Below are positions 54,016 through 61,249 of a stretch of DNA of 64,000 nt, one piece after another. The stretch covers positions 1 to 64,000 of the forward strand of contig MVIG01000014.1 of the NCBI GenBank assembly GCA_002086835.1. The letters are read 5' to 3'. The notes under the pieces are model-generated. The model was not told the origin of the DNA, did no database searches, and saw nothing but the letters and a program-made list of their open reading frames with translations. This stretch comes from Mycolicibacterium porcinum (lineage in GTDB: Bacteria > Actinomycetota > Actinomycetes > Mycobacteriales > Mycobacteriaceae). Numbering within the stretch: the stretch's first letter is position 1; each line of letters begins with the position of its first letter. Both the position numbers and the translations under genes were made by a program.

Positions 54016-55152
54016 TCAGACGGTGGCGACGAGTCGGTCCAGCGCGTTGCCGACGCTGGCGTGGGCCAGGCCCATGCTGGTGGTCATGCCGATACCGGTG
54101 GTGACGGTGACGACGTGGGTGCCCTCGACGGGCTGTTCGATCAGGAATTCCTGATCCGGCGCGGAGGTGTACACGCCCTGCCAGCGCTCGGAGACCTCGA
54201 TGTCATTGACCCCGAACAGTTTCCGGGCCTCTTCGAGGAGGACGGCGAAGCCCTCTTCGGACTGGAACGGCGGTGCGGAGATGTCGCGGTAGTGGGTGTC
54301 GCCGATCAGCAGTGAGCCGTCGGGTTGCGGGGTGTACATCTGGTGCAGGTCGATCGCCACGTAGTCGGGATGCTCGGTCCGCAGCCGGTCGGCCACCGCC
54401 CCGGCACTCGGGAGCCCCTCGAATCCCGAGTACCTCAGCAGCGACCACCCGGTGAACAGGGGTGCCGGCAGGGCGAAGGCGAGCGGCAGCCGGGCGCGCA
54501 GCATGTGCAGCCGGCACCGCAGCAGGCCGTCACGTTCGGCCAGCGCGGGGAACAACCGGTCGACGTCGCAGTTGACGGTGACGAACGTCGTACCCGCACG
54601 CAGTGGCCCGCGCGAGGTATGCACAACACCGGGTTCGAACCCGGAAGCCGCGGTGCGCCAATGGAAGTCGACGCCTTCTGATTCGAGCCACCGGGCGATC
54701 GTGGGAGCGGCCGTGCGCGGATCGACCTGCAGGTCGTTCGGCAGGTACATGCCTCCGGTGACGCCGGACGCGACCACGGGAATCCGTTCGAGGATCTGCT
54801 CGCGGCTGAGCAGCCGCACCTCGCCGGCTCCGCGGGTGGTGGCGAACTCGTCCATCACCGCGAGTTCGTCGTCGTGGCGCGCGACGCAGAAGGTGCCGGA
54901 CTCAGCCGACCAGAACCCGGCCTTGCGAGACAGGTCGAGCCAGTGCTGACGGCCGTTGCGGGCGTAGTCGAGCGCTTGACCGGACTGCGCGGTGATGCAG
55001 GCGTGGCCGAAGTTCTGGACCGAGGCACCGACGACACCGTCGGCGTGATCGACAACGGCGACGCTCAGTCCCCGCTGATGCGCGTGATAGGCGTGCGCGA
55101 GGCCGACGATGCCCGCGCCGACCACCACGACGTCGTAGCTGTGATTTCCCAT
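54016..55152 (-). CDS. FAD-dependent amine oxidase, TIGR03364-like, phosphonate-linked
   Basis: This 378-residue glycine-oxidase-fold enzyme has the FAD motif VVVVGAGIVGLAHAYHA and FGHACITAQSGQALDYARN. The C-terminal half has GDTHYRDISAPPF and VVTVTTGIGMTTSMGLAHAS. A closely similar family is found beside PhnX-like hydrolases, and some members are reported to oxidise aminoethylphosphonate-type amines to phosphonoacetaldehyde. Here that reaction is my inference. ATG at 55152; an in-frame extension upstream lacks support. It is the first gene of the operon, with a palindrome 28 bases before the start. Confidence 0.83.
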   Translation of the reverse strand: MGNHSYDVVVVGAGIVGLAHAYHAHQRGLSVAVVDHADGVVGASVQNFGHACITAQSGQALDYARNGRQHWLDLSRKAGFWSAESGTFCVARHDDELAVMDEFATTRGAGEVRLLSREQILERIPVVASGVTGGMYLPNDLQVDPRTAAPTIARWLESEGVDFHWRTAASGFEPGVVHTSRGPLRAGTTFVTVNCDVDRLFPALAERDGLLRCRLHMLRARLPLAFALPAPLFTGWSLLRYSGFEGLPSAGAVADRLRTEHPDYVAIDLHQMYTPQPDGSLLIGDTHYRDISAPPFQSEEGFAVLLEEARKLFGVNDIEVSERWQGVYTSAPDQEFLIEQPVEGTHVVTVTTGIGMTTSMGLAHASVGNALDRLVATV

Positions 55153-55179
55153 GCGGATACTGTGGTCCGCATCACCACA

Positions 55180-55195
55180 ACTTGTCAATACAAGT
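55180..55195. promoter_or_regulatory. Candidate GntR operator upstream of FAD oxidase operon
   Basis: A palindrome with arms ACTTGT and ACAAGT around CAAT. It shares TTGTCAnnACAA with the site before gntR (50948-50959). It lies 28 bases upstream of the oxidase start and so is a likely target of the same GntR. Confidence 0.6.
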
Positions 55196-55240
55196 TTGAA
55201 ATTTTTACCTGGTGTCTATATATGTAAAGTCCCGTTCACC

Positions 55241-57118
55241 TCACGGCGTGACGATGTCGAAGTTCGGATCGGGCCGGTCCAGCGCCGCCAGCAGGGCAGG
55301 CAGCGCATCCGCGTCACCGGTGACCTCCAGGCCCGGTGAGGTTGCGTCTCCCGCCGCAAAGGCCAGCAGGCGCAGCTTGTTCGCCAGCTTCACGGTGGCG
55401 CTCGCACTGCCCGCGTCGGCGTCGGCCTTGCGGTAGACCAGCACCCCGTTGCGCAGCGTGAGCCGGTAGTTGACGGCGGTATCGAGGAAGGTCACGTCGA
55501 TGGCCAGGTCGAGATCCCACGCCCGCGGGCCGTTGATGCTGATCGCGAGGACGTCGAACATCTGCTCGGGGCTCAGCTGGGCCAGCATCGTCGGCGCGGC
55601 CAGCTGACCTGCGGTACCGAACTTGCCCACCCGCAATTCGGTCGCACCGGACAAGAAGAAGTTGCGCCACGTGGCGTTCTCCGCCCCGTACGCGAGCTGT
55701 TCGAAGGTATCGGCATACAGCGCCCGCGCGGCGGCATGATCGGCATCGGTGAACATCACGTGATCCAGAAGGGTTGCCGCCCAGCGGAAATCACCCTCGT
55801 CGAACGCTGTGCGGGCCAGCTCCACGACCCGGTCGACGCCGCCCATCGCGTCGATGTAGCGAGGCGCGAGCGCCTCGGGCGGGTGCGGCCACAACCGGCC
55901 AGGGTTGCCGTCGAACCAGCCCATGTAACGCTGGTAGATCGCCTTGACGTTGTGGCTCACCGAACCGTAGTAACCATGGGCATGCCAGGCCTTCTCGAGA
56001 GCCGGCGGCAGCTGGAATTGCTCGGCGATCTCCACCCCGGTGTACCCCTGGTTGAGCTGACGCAGCGTCTGGTCATGCAGGTAGGCGTACAGATCCCGTT
56101 GCAGCGACAGGAATTCGACAATCCGTTCGCGACCCCAGGTGGGCCAGTGGTGCGAGGCGAACACCACGTCGGCGCGGTCGGAGAAGGTGTCGATGGCCTC
56201 GGTCAGATAACCCGCCCAACCGTGCGGATCACGTACCAGCGCACCGCGCAGGGTCAGCAGGTTGTGCAGATTGTGGGTGGCGTTCTCCGCCATGCACAGC
56301 GCCCGGAATTTCGGGAAGTAGAAGTGCATCTCGGCGGGCGCCTCGGTGCCCGGCGCCATCTGGAACTCGATCTCGACACCGTCGATGGTGTGGGTCTCCC
56401 CGGTTTCCCGAATGTCGAGAGTCGGCACGATCAACGCCACCTCGCCGGTTGAGCCGACCTGCCCCAGCCCGCAGCCGACCTGGCCCTGCGGGCTGCGGGC
56501 CAGGGCCGCGCCGTACATGTAGCCGGCCCGGCGCGCCATCGCGGTGCCGGCGTAGACGTTCTCCTGCACAGCGTGTTCGGTGAAGTGCTCAGGCGCGATG
56601 ATGACGACCTTGCCCGCGTCGACGTCGGCCTGGTTGGTCACCCCCAGCACGCCGCCGAAATGGTCGGCGTGGCTGTGGGTGTAGACGACGGCGACCACCT
56701 CGCGATCTCCCCGGTGCGCCCGGTACAGCGCCAGCGCGGCCGCCGCGGTCTCGGTGGAGATCAGCGGGTCGATGACGATGACGCCGGTATCGCCCTCGAT
56801 GAAGCTGATGTTCGAGAGGTCAAGACCGCGGACCTGATATATGCCCTCGACCACCTCATAGAGGCCCTGTTTGGCGCACAGTTGCGACTGACGCCACAGG
56901 CTCGGGTGCACCGATGATGGCGCATCCCCCTCAAGGAAGTCATAGGCGTCGTTGTCCCACACCACCCTGCCATCGGCAGCCTTCACCGCACACGGTTCGA
57001 GCGCGGCGATCAAGCCCCGGTCAGCGTCCTCGAAATCCCTGGTGTCCTCGAACGGCAGCTTGTTCAGATGCGCGCGGTTGGCCGCTTCGATGACTGCGGT
57101 AGGTGGCTTCTGCTCCAT
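55241..57118 (-). CDS. Alkyl sulfatase, metallo-beta-lactamase type (Rv3762c-like)
   Basis: This 625-residue enzyme is of the SdsA1 class. The N-terminal metallo-beta-lactamase domain has the zinc motif YTHSHADHFGG and later metal sites in AENATHNLHN and FASHHWPTWG. An alkylsulfatase dimerisation region follows (about 385-515), then a C-terminal SCP2-like domain that binds lipid tails (LAISINGPRAWDLDLAIDVTFLDT, RNGVLVYRKADADA). It releases sulfate from primary or secondary alkyl sulfates. It is the ortholog by position of Rv3762c; the phosphonate-like cassette lies between it and the Rv3761c ortholog. Confidence 0.92.
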   Translation of the reverse strand: MEQKPPTAVIEAANRAHLNKLPFEDTRDFEDADRGLIAALEPCAVKAADGRVVWDNDAYDFLEGDAPSSVHPSLWRQSQLCAKQGLYEVVEGIYQVRGLDLSNISFIEGDTGVIVIDPLISTETAAAALALYRAHRGDREVVAVVYTHSHADHFGGVLGVTNQADVDAGKVVIIAPEHFTEHAVQENVYAGTAMARRAGYMYGAALARSPQGQVGCGLGQVGSTGEVALIVPTLDIRETGETHTIDGVEIEFQMAPGTEAPAEMHFYFPKFRALCMAENATHNLHNLLTLRGALVRDPHGWAGYLTEAIDTFSDRADVVFASHHWPTWGRERIVEFLSLQRDLYAYLHDQTLRQLNQGYTGVEIAEQFQLPPALEKAWHAHGYYGSVSHNVKAIYQRYMGWFDGNPGRLWPHPPEALAPRYIDAMGGVDRVVELARTAFDEGDFRWAATLLDHVMFTDADHAAARALYADTFEQLAYGAENATWRNFFLSGATELRVGKFGTAGQLAAPTMLAQLSPEQMFDVLAISINGPRAWDLDLAIDVTFLDTAVNYRLTLRNGVLVYRKADADAGSASATVKLANKLRLLAFAAGDATSPGLEVTGDADALPALLAALDRPDPNFDIVTP

Positions 57119-57136
57119 ACCGAAGAGCCTGCCACC

Positions 57137-58006
57137 TCAAGGTATCGGCACGGTATCGCCGATCGGACGGATCCGGCTGATCTCCTCGGCTCCGTGCCCG
57201 GCATCGACGGCCGCATCCACGTAGCCCCGGAATGCCTCCAGGGCACCGGCATCCAGGCCCGCCGCCCGCGACGCCGCGATCAGATGCCGGACCGAGGCCG
57301 CTACCGACGACACCGACGCGCTGGGATCGGTGTGCCGGTCGGTTTCGACGCGGTCGGCGATCTCACCGAAGATCGGCGGCAGAATCGCGGCGATGTTGTT
57401 CGCGTGCGGCAGCAGCTCGGTGGGCGCGATCCCGTGGGCGCCGGCCATCGCCAGGGCATGCACGAACCCGCTGACCGAGGTCCAGAACGCATCGAGCAGC
57501 GCCATGTCGAAGGCCGCGGCACGACCGATGTCCTCGCCGACCCAGCTGACCGTCGCCAGCGCATCGAACACCGGTCGGTGGGTGTCGAAGAGATCCCGCG
57601 GCCCGGCGAAAAGGATGCTGGCGCCGGGCGTTCCGATGGTGTCGGTCGGTGTCATGATGGCCCCGTCCAGGTACCGTCCGCCGCGTGCGGTCACCAGTTC
57701 CTCCGTACGCTGCGCCGAATCGGGGACGTCCGAGGACAACCCGACGACCACCCGGCCCGCGACCGCATCTCCCGCGGCCTCCAGCACCGCGTCCGCGGCC
57801 GCCTGATCGACGACGTTGACCAGGATGAGATCACTGGCCGCCACGGCCTGTGCGGGGGTGTCGGCAGGCACCGCGCCACGGGCCCGCAGTGCCTGCGCCT
57901 TGGCGGGTGTCCGATTCCACACCGTGGTGCGAAGATTCGCCGCCACCAGAGCCCCGGCCAGGGCCTGCCCCATCGGACCGAGACCGAGCACGGTCACCGT
58001 GGTCAT
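57137..58006 (-). CDS. NAD(P)-dependent oxidoreductase, imine-reductase type (copy 1)
   Basis: This 289-residue protein belongs to the 6-phosphogluconate-dehydrogenase-like superfamily. The Rossmann start is VTVLGLGPMGQALAGAL, with VWNRTPAKAQ defining NADP(H) preference. The C-terminal helical domain contains FDMALLDAFWTSVSGFVHALAMAG, resembling the dimer helix of bacterial imine reductases, where an Asp or Tyr at this position donates the proton. It overlaps the upstream paralog by 4 bp and is translationally coupled. The substrate is unknown: imines or beta-hydroxyacids. Confidence 0.84.
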   Translation of the reverse strand: MTTVTVLGLGPMGQALAGALVAANLRTTVWNRTPAKAQALRARGAVPADTPAQAVAASDLILVNVVDQAAADAVLEAAGDAVAGRVVVGLSSDVPDSAQRTEELVTARGGRYLDGAIMTPTDTIGTPGASILFAGPRDLFDTHRPVFDALATVSWVGEDIGRAAAFDMALLDAFWTSVSGFVHALAMAGAHGIAPTELLPHANNIAAILPPIFGEIADRVETDRHTDPSASVSSVAASVRHLIAASRAAGLDAGALEAFRGYVDAAVDAGHGAEEISRIRPIGDTVPIP

Positions 58007-58878
58007 GCCGCCGCCCCGTTCTTGACACTCTCGAAGATGCGGGCGAAGCCCTCGTCGCCGTGGCCGGCGTCGATCTGCCGGTGGATCAACCGCTGCACCA
58101 TGTCGATGACCTCGGTGCTGATCCCCTGATCCCGGCTGGCGTTGACGATGTCGGTCAGATCGGAGAAGTACAGGCTCTGCTGGCCGGGAACCGTGTAGTC
58201 CCCACCGTCGATGACGGTCGCGTACTCGGCGATCGCGGGCATCAGGGCCGGCAGCCACGCGGCGGTGCGGGCGGCGAACTCCTTCGCCGGCACGCCTGCC
58301 GCCCCCACCATCGCAGCGCCGTGGACGAAACCGGCGAACATCACGTACATGGCCGACAGCAGGGCCAGGTCGTACAGCGATGCCATGCCCGGATCATCGC
58401 CGAAATACTCGGCGCTGCCCCAGAGTTCGAGGAACGTGCGGTGATCCTCGAACACCGCCGCCGAGCCGCTGTAGAGGATCGCCGACTGCGGCGTCGCGAT
58501 CATCTCCGGCGTCGCCATGATGCCGCCGTCGAGATACTCCGCCCCGTGGCCTGCGGCCCACCGGGCCAGTTCACGTGCCCCTTCAGGTGACGTCGTGGTG
58601 AGGTTCAGCAGGCGGCGCCCGGCCAGCCGGTCCGCCACCGGGTCGAGAACCTCATGCACCGAAGCCTGATCGAACAGGCACACCACGACGAGGTCGGCGC
58701 CGAGCGCCTCGGCCGGAGTGGCCAGGGCGTCGGCTCCCTCCTCGACGAGCGGGGACACCCGTGCGGCGGTGCGATTCCAGACCGATGTGGGATAGCCCGC
58801 GTTGAGGGCGGTGCGGGCGAGCTGCGATCCCATCGCGCCGAGACCGAGGAAACTGACCGAGGGATGTGTCGTTGTCAT
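58003..58878 (-). CDS. NAD(P)-dependent oxidoreductase, imine-reductase type (copy 2)
   Basis: This 291-residue paralog is encoded directly upstream of copy 1 and is related but clearly diverged. It has VSFLGLGAMGSQLARTAL, SVWNRTAARV for NADP, and YDLALLSAMYVMFAGFVHGAAMVG in the helical domain. Here Tyr stands where copy 1 has Phe before Asp. The ends GIMATPEMIATPQSAILYSG and IHRQIDAGHGDEGFARIFESV are characteristic. Two tandem genes may form a heterodimer. They are divergent from an HxlR regulator, which likely controls them. Confidence 0.84.
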   Translation of the reverse strand: MTTTHPSVSFLGLGAMGSQLARTALNAGYPTSVWNRTAARVSPLVEEGADALATPAEALGADLVVVCLFDQASVHEVLDPVADRLAGRRLLNLTTTSPEGARELARWAAGHGAEYLDGGIMATPEMIATPQSAILYSGSAAVFEDHRTFLELWGSAEYFGDDPGMASLYDLALLSAMYVMFAGFVHGAAMVGAAGVPAKEFAARTAAWLPALMPAIAEYATVIDGGDYTVPGQQSLYFSDLTDIVNASRDQGISTEVIDMVQRLIHRQIDAGHGDEGFARIFESVKNGAAA

Positions 58879-58912
58879 GCCACCATCGTCGGAGCAACGC
58901 TAACCTGTGAAC

Positions 58913-58939
58913 AAGTACCCACTATTTAGTGCGATACTT
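58913..58939. promoter_or_regulatory. Candidate HxlR operator
   Basis: CACTA/TAGTG arms (58920-58931) lie inside outer arms AAGTA (58913-58917) and TACTT (58935-58939) with nearly the same centre. The site is between the divergent oxidoreductase (start 58878) and hxlR (start 58981) genes and fits the paired half-sites of HxlR regulators. Confidence 0.55.
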
Positions 58940-58980
58940 ACTTTTTCGAAACTATTGGCTCTGAGCAGCAAGGATGTCCG

Positions 58981-59319
58981 ATGGCCCAACTCGGCAAGTT
59001 CACCTGCGGGCTCGATGCGGCGTTCGCCGTGGTGGACGGCAAGTGGAAACCGCTCATCCTCTGGGAGCTCCAGGAAGGGCCGAAGCGGTTCAACGCACTG
59101 CATCGCAGCCTGCCCGGGGTGTCCCAGAAGATGCTGACCCAGCACCTCAAGGAACTCCAGCGTCACGGCGTCGTGCACCGGGAGAGTTACCACGAGGTAC
59201 CGCCACGGGTGGAGTACTCCATGACGCCCGCAGGTGAGGAACTACTGGATGCCCTTGAGCCGCTGGGTAATTGGGCCACCAAACACATCGAGCTGATCTG
59301 CGAGGGCGAGGCGAGCTAG
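58981..59319 (+). CDS. HxlR-family transcriptional regulator
   Basis: This 112-residue winged-helix regulator has the HxlR core FAVVDGKWKPLILWEL, then RFNALHRSLPGVSQKMLTQHL and the wing YHEVPPRVEYSMTPAGEEL. Cys9 (KFTCGLD) sits at the position where redox- or aldehyde-sensing members carry a reactive cysteine. It is divergent from the tandem imine-reductase-type genes, with a palindrome between, so it probably responds to a reactive carbonyl or imine related to their substrate. That link is inference. Confidence 0.85.
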   Translation: MAQLGKFTCGLDAAFAVVDGKWKPLILWELQEGPKRFNALHRSLPGVSQKMLTQHLKELQRHGVVHRESYHEVPPRVEYSMTPAGEELLDALEPLGNWATKHIELICEGEAS

Positions 59320-59332
59320 CCTTCGCGTCCGG

Positions 59333-59833
59333 TCAGGGCCGGTCCACCGTGTGCAGCGTGACCTCGCCGAGCACTCCCGAGGCGATCTGCGCCGTCATGT
59401 ACGTGCAGTACGGCTGCCTGCGACGGTCGGTCGGCGATCCCGGATTGAGCAGGCGCAGACCGGTTTTCGCGGTGGTGTCCCAGGGGATGTGACTGTGGCC
59501 GAAGACCAGGACGTCGGTGCCGGGGTAGTCCCGGGCCATCCGGGCCTCCCTGCCGGTGGCCGCACCCGTCTCGTGGACGACGGTGAACCGCAGGCCGTCC
59601 AGGGTCACGTCCGCCCGCTCGGGCAATCGCCTCCGCAGCTCGGGCCCGTCGTTGTTGCCCCAACAACCGACCAGATGCGCCGCGCGCGAGCTGAGCGCGT
59701 CGAGCAGTGCGGGATCGATCCAATCACCGGCGTGGACAACGACATCCGCTTGATCCACCTCGTCCCACACCTGCGCCGGGAGATCCTTGGCGCGCTTGGG
59801 TACATGGGTATCGGCGATGAGCAGCAGCCGCAT
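59333..59833 (-). CDS. Metallophosphoesterase (YfcE-like)
   Basis: This 166-residue calcineurin-like phosphoesterase has the metal motifs in order: IADTHVP (D-H), VVHAGDWID (GD), CWGNND (GN(H/N)D), VVHETG and FGHSHIP (GHSH). Its size fits the MJ0936/YfcE class of small phosphodiesterases, which cleave model nucleotides and possibly cyclic dinucleotide products. ATG at 59833. It converges on hxlR and is divergent from the membrane protein at 59926. Confidence 0.88.
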   Translation of the reverse strand: MRLLLIADTHVPKRAKDLPAQVWDEVDQADVVVHAGDWIDPALLDALSSRAAHLVGCWGNNDGPELRRRLPERADVTLDGLRFTVVHETGAATGREARMARDYPGTDVLVFGHSHIPWDTTAKTGLRLLNPGSPTDRRRQPYCTYMTAQIASGVLGEVTLHTVDRP

Positions 59834-59925
59834 CCCGCCGAGCCTAGTTGACCGACGCCGACGAGCCCCGGAAGCACAGCGGCGGTTCGGGCACACCGGG
59901 ACGCCGCGCCGCTTACACTCCGACC

Positions 59926-60282
59926 ATGGATCTACTACGCAATGTAGTTGTTTATGCGCATCTCATCGGTTTCGCGGTCATGGTCGGCGCCTGGATCGCC
60001 GAGGCGGCGGCCCGACGCTTCCTGATCACCCCGGTGATGACCTACGGCATGACGCTGTCGCTCATCACCGGTCTGGCACTGGCCGCACCGTGGCCTGCCG
60101 GCATCGTCCTGAACTACCCCAAGATCGGCACCAAGCTGATCATCCTGATCGCGCTCGGCGCGGTACTGGGCATCGGCACCGCACGCCAGCGGCGCGCGGG
60201 CGGCCGACCGGTCATGGGCCTGTTCATCGCCGCGGGCGTATTGCCCCTGCTCGCATCGGCGATCGCGGTGCTGTGGAACTGA
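59926..60282 (+). CDS. Small four-helix membrane protein
   Basis: This 118-residue protein has four hydrophobic stretches: VVVYAHLIGFAVMVGAWIA, PVMTYGMTLSLITGLALA, TKLIILIALGAVLGIGT and LFIAAGVLPLLASAIAVLW. A conserved-looking loop (NYPKIGTK) lies between helices two and three, and a basic cluster (ARQRRAGGR) lies inside. I do not recognise a function. The gene is free of strong context, lying between the phosphoesterase and a hypothetical protein. Confidence 0.72.
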   Translation: MDLLRNVVVYAHLIGFAVMVGAWIAEAAARRFLITPVMTYGMTLSLITGLALAAPWPAGIVLNYPKIGTKLIILIALGAVLGIGTARQRRAGGRPVMGLFIAAGVLPLLASAIAVLWN

Positions 60283-60367
60283 GCCCTCGACCTCGAATCT
60301 GAGCTGAACCTGAGACGTTCCCGTAAAGTTAACTGGCAAACAACATTTGTCGGCAGGTACGGGAACG

Positions 60368-60799
60368 ATGGGTCACAGACACGCCATGGCAACCGCCAAG
60401 GTCATGCGCACGGCGGCATTCACCGGATGCGATTCACCGCACGGTGATGTCAGCGTGCGGACGCGGCCGCGTCCCGCGGCGTCCGCACGTCAATCCGACC
60501 ACGGCCTCTTCGAGCAGCCGCGGCGGCGCCGGTACATCGGACAGCTGAAGACCTCGACATCCACGGTGGCCGGCCGGTCACCGTGGATGAACGATCGCGT
60601 CACCGTGCTGCGCCGGTACCTGGCCGATCTGCACGGGCTGCACCTCCCGCCGGAGCTGGCCCGGGTCCAGGTGGCCGGCCACATCGAGCTCCTGGTCTCC
60701 GTGCTGCGGCTGAACCGGCAGACCGCGCGCCAGTTCGTCACCGACGATGTGCTGCGCGAGATGGCCGTCGACATCGCGACCGCCGTCGCTTCCGAGTAG
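60368..60799 (+). CDS. Hypothetical soluble protein
   Basis: This 143-residue protein is not recognised. The first half is basic and compositionally odd (RTRPRPAASARQSDHGLFEQ, then RRRRYIG); the second half looks folded and helical (RVTVLRRYLADLHGLHLPPE, RLNRQTARQFVTDDVLREMA). ATG at 60368 follows AGGTACGGGAACG, a modest ribosome site. A nearby ATG at 60386 would shorten the disordered part. A strong terminator 117 bp downstream supports transcription from this strand. Confidence 0.55.
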   Translation: MGHRHAMATAKVMRTAAFTGCDSPHGDVSVRTRPRPAASARQSDHGLFEQPRRRRYIGQLKTSTSTVAGRSPWMNDRVTVLRRYLADLHGLHLPPELARVQVAGHIELLVSVLRLNRQTARQFVTDDVLREMAVDIATAVASE

Positions 60800-60915
60800 G
60801 GCCGTCGCGGCCCCTGGGGGCGATGCGCCGAGGCGTTGCGCGCCAAGTTCTACGCCGGGGTCGTAGCTTCACGCGAATCACAGCCCAGGCGTCGATCTCG
60901 ACGAACAGGACAAAC

Positions 60916-60953
60916 AAATCGAGGCGCGGTCCGCAGACCGCGCCTCGATTTTT
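60916..60953. terminator. Bidirectional intrinsic terminator before tRNA-Arg
   Basis: A perfect 16-bp stem (60916-60931 with 60936-60951) with a 4-base loop and T-rich ends on both sides. It can end the hypothetical-protein transcript (plus strand) and the tRNA-Arg/Ser transcript (minus strand), whose 3' end is at 60960. Confidence 0.88.
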
Positions 60954-60959
60954 CCAGAG

Positions 60960-61032
60960 TGCGCCCGAAGGGATTCGAACCCCTAACCTTCTGATCCGTA
61001 GTCAGATGCTCTATCCGTTGAGCTACGGGCGC
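60960..61032 (-). tRNA. tRNA-Arg(ACG)
   Basis: 73 nt; acceptor GCGCCCG/CGGGCGC, anticodon loop CTACGGA region carrying ACG, T-arm GGGGTTCGAATCCCT, discriminator A. The first anticodon base is the A that TadA, encoded at 41804-42259, converts to inosine, letting it read CGU, CGC and CGA. Confidence 0.95.
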
Positions 61033-61072
61033 CTAGCGTTATTCAGTTGTGCGGTTGACAAGTCAACCGTGG

Positions 61073-61161
61073 CGGAGGCGAGAGGATTTGAACCTCCGGT
61101 CCCCTGTAAGGGGGACAACTCATTAGCAGTGAGTCCCATTCGGCCGCTCTGGCACGCCTCC
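61073..61161 (-). tRNA. tRNA-Ser(GCT)
   Basis: Class II tRNA, 89 nt; acceptor GGAGGCG/CGCCTCC, anticodon loop CTGCTAA with GCT, long variable arm, T-arm GGAGGTTCAAATCCTC, discriminator G. It lies 40 bp upstream of tRNA-Arg(ACG), probably in one transcript. Reads AGC/AGU. Confidence 0.95.
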
Positions 61162-61249
61162 TTTGAACTTCTGTGAGGGTACCGGACTCCGTCCTGTCGC
61201 CCGAAACCGCCGAGGGCACACAGTACACAGCCTCCCCTATTCTGGCCAA

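Noticed and set aside
55151..55172. Inverted repeat ATGCGGA/TCCGCAT over the FAD oxidase start
   Set aside because: It is 7 bp with an 8-base spacer and has no counterpart at gntR, so I prefer the 55180-55195 site as the operator.
61163..61249. Longer N-terminus of the aminotransferase at 61163
   Set aside because: It would begin 2 bases from the end of tRNA-Ser(GCT) with no family similarity. GTG at 61250 gives the known start.
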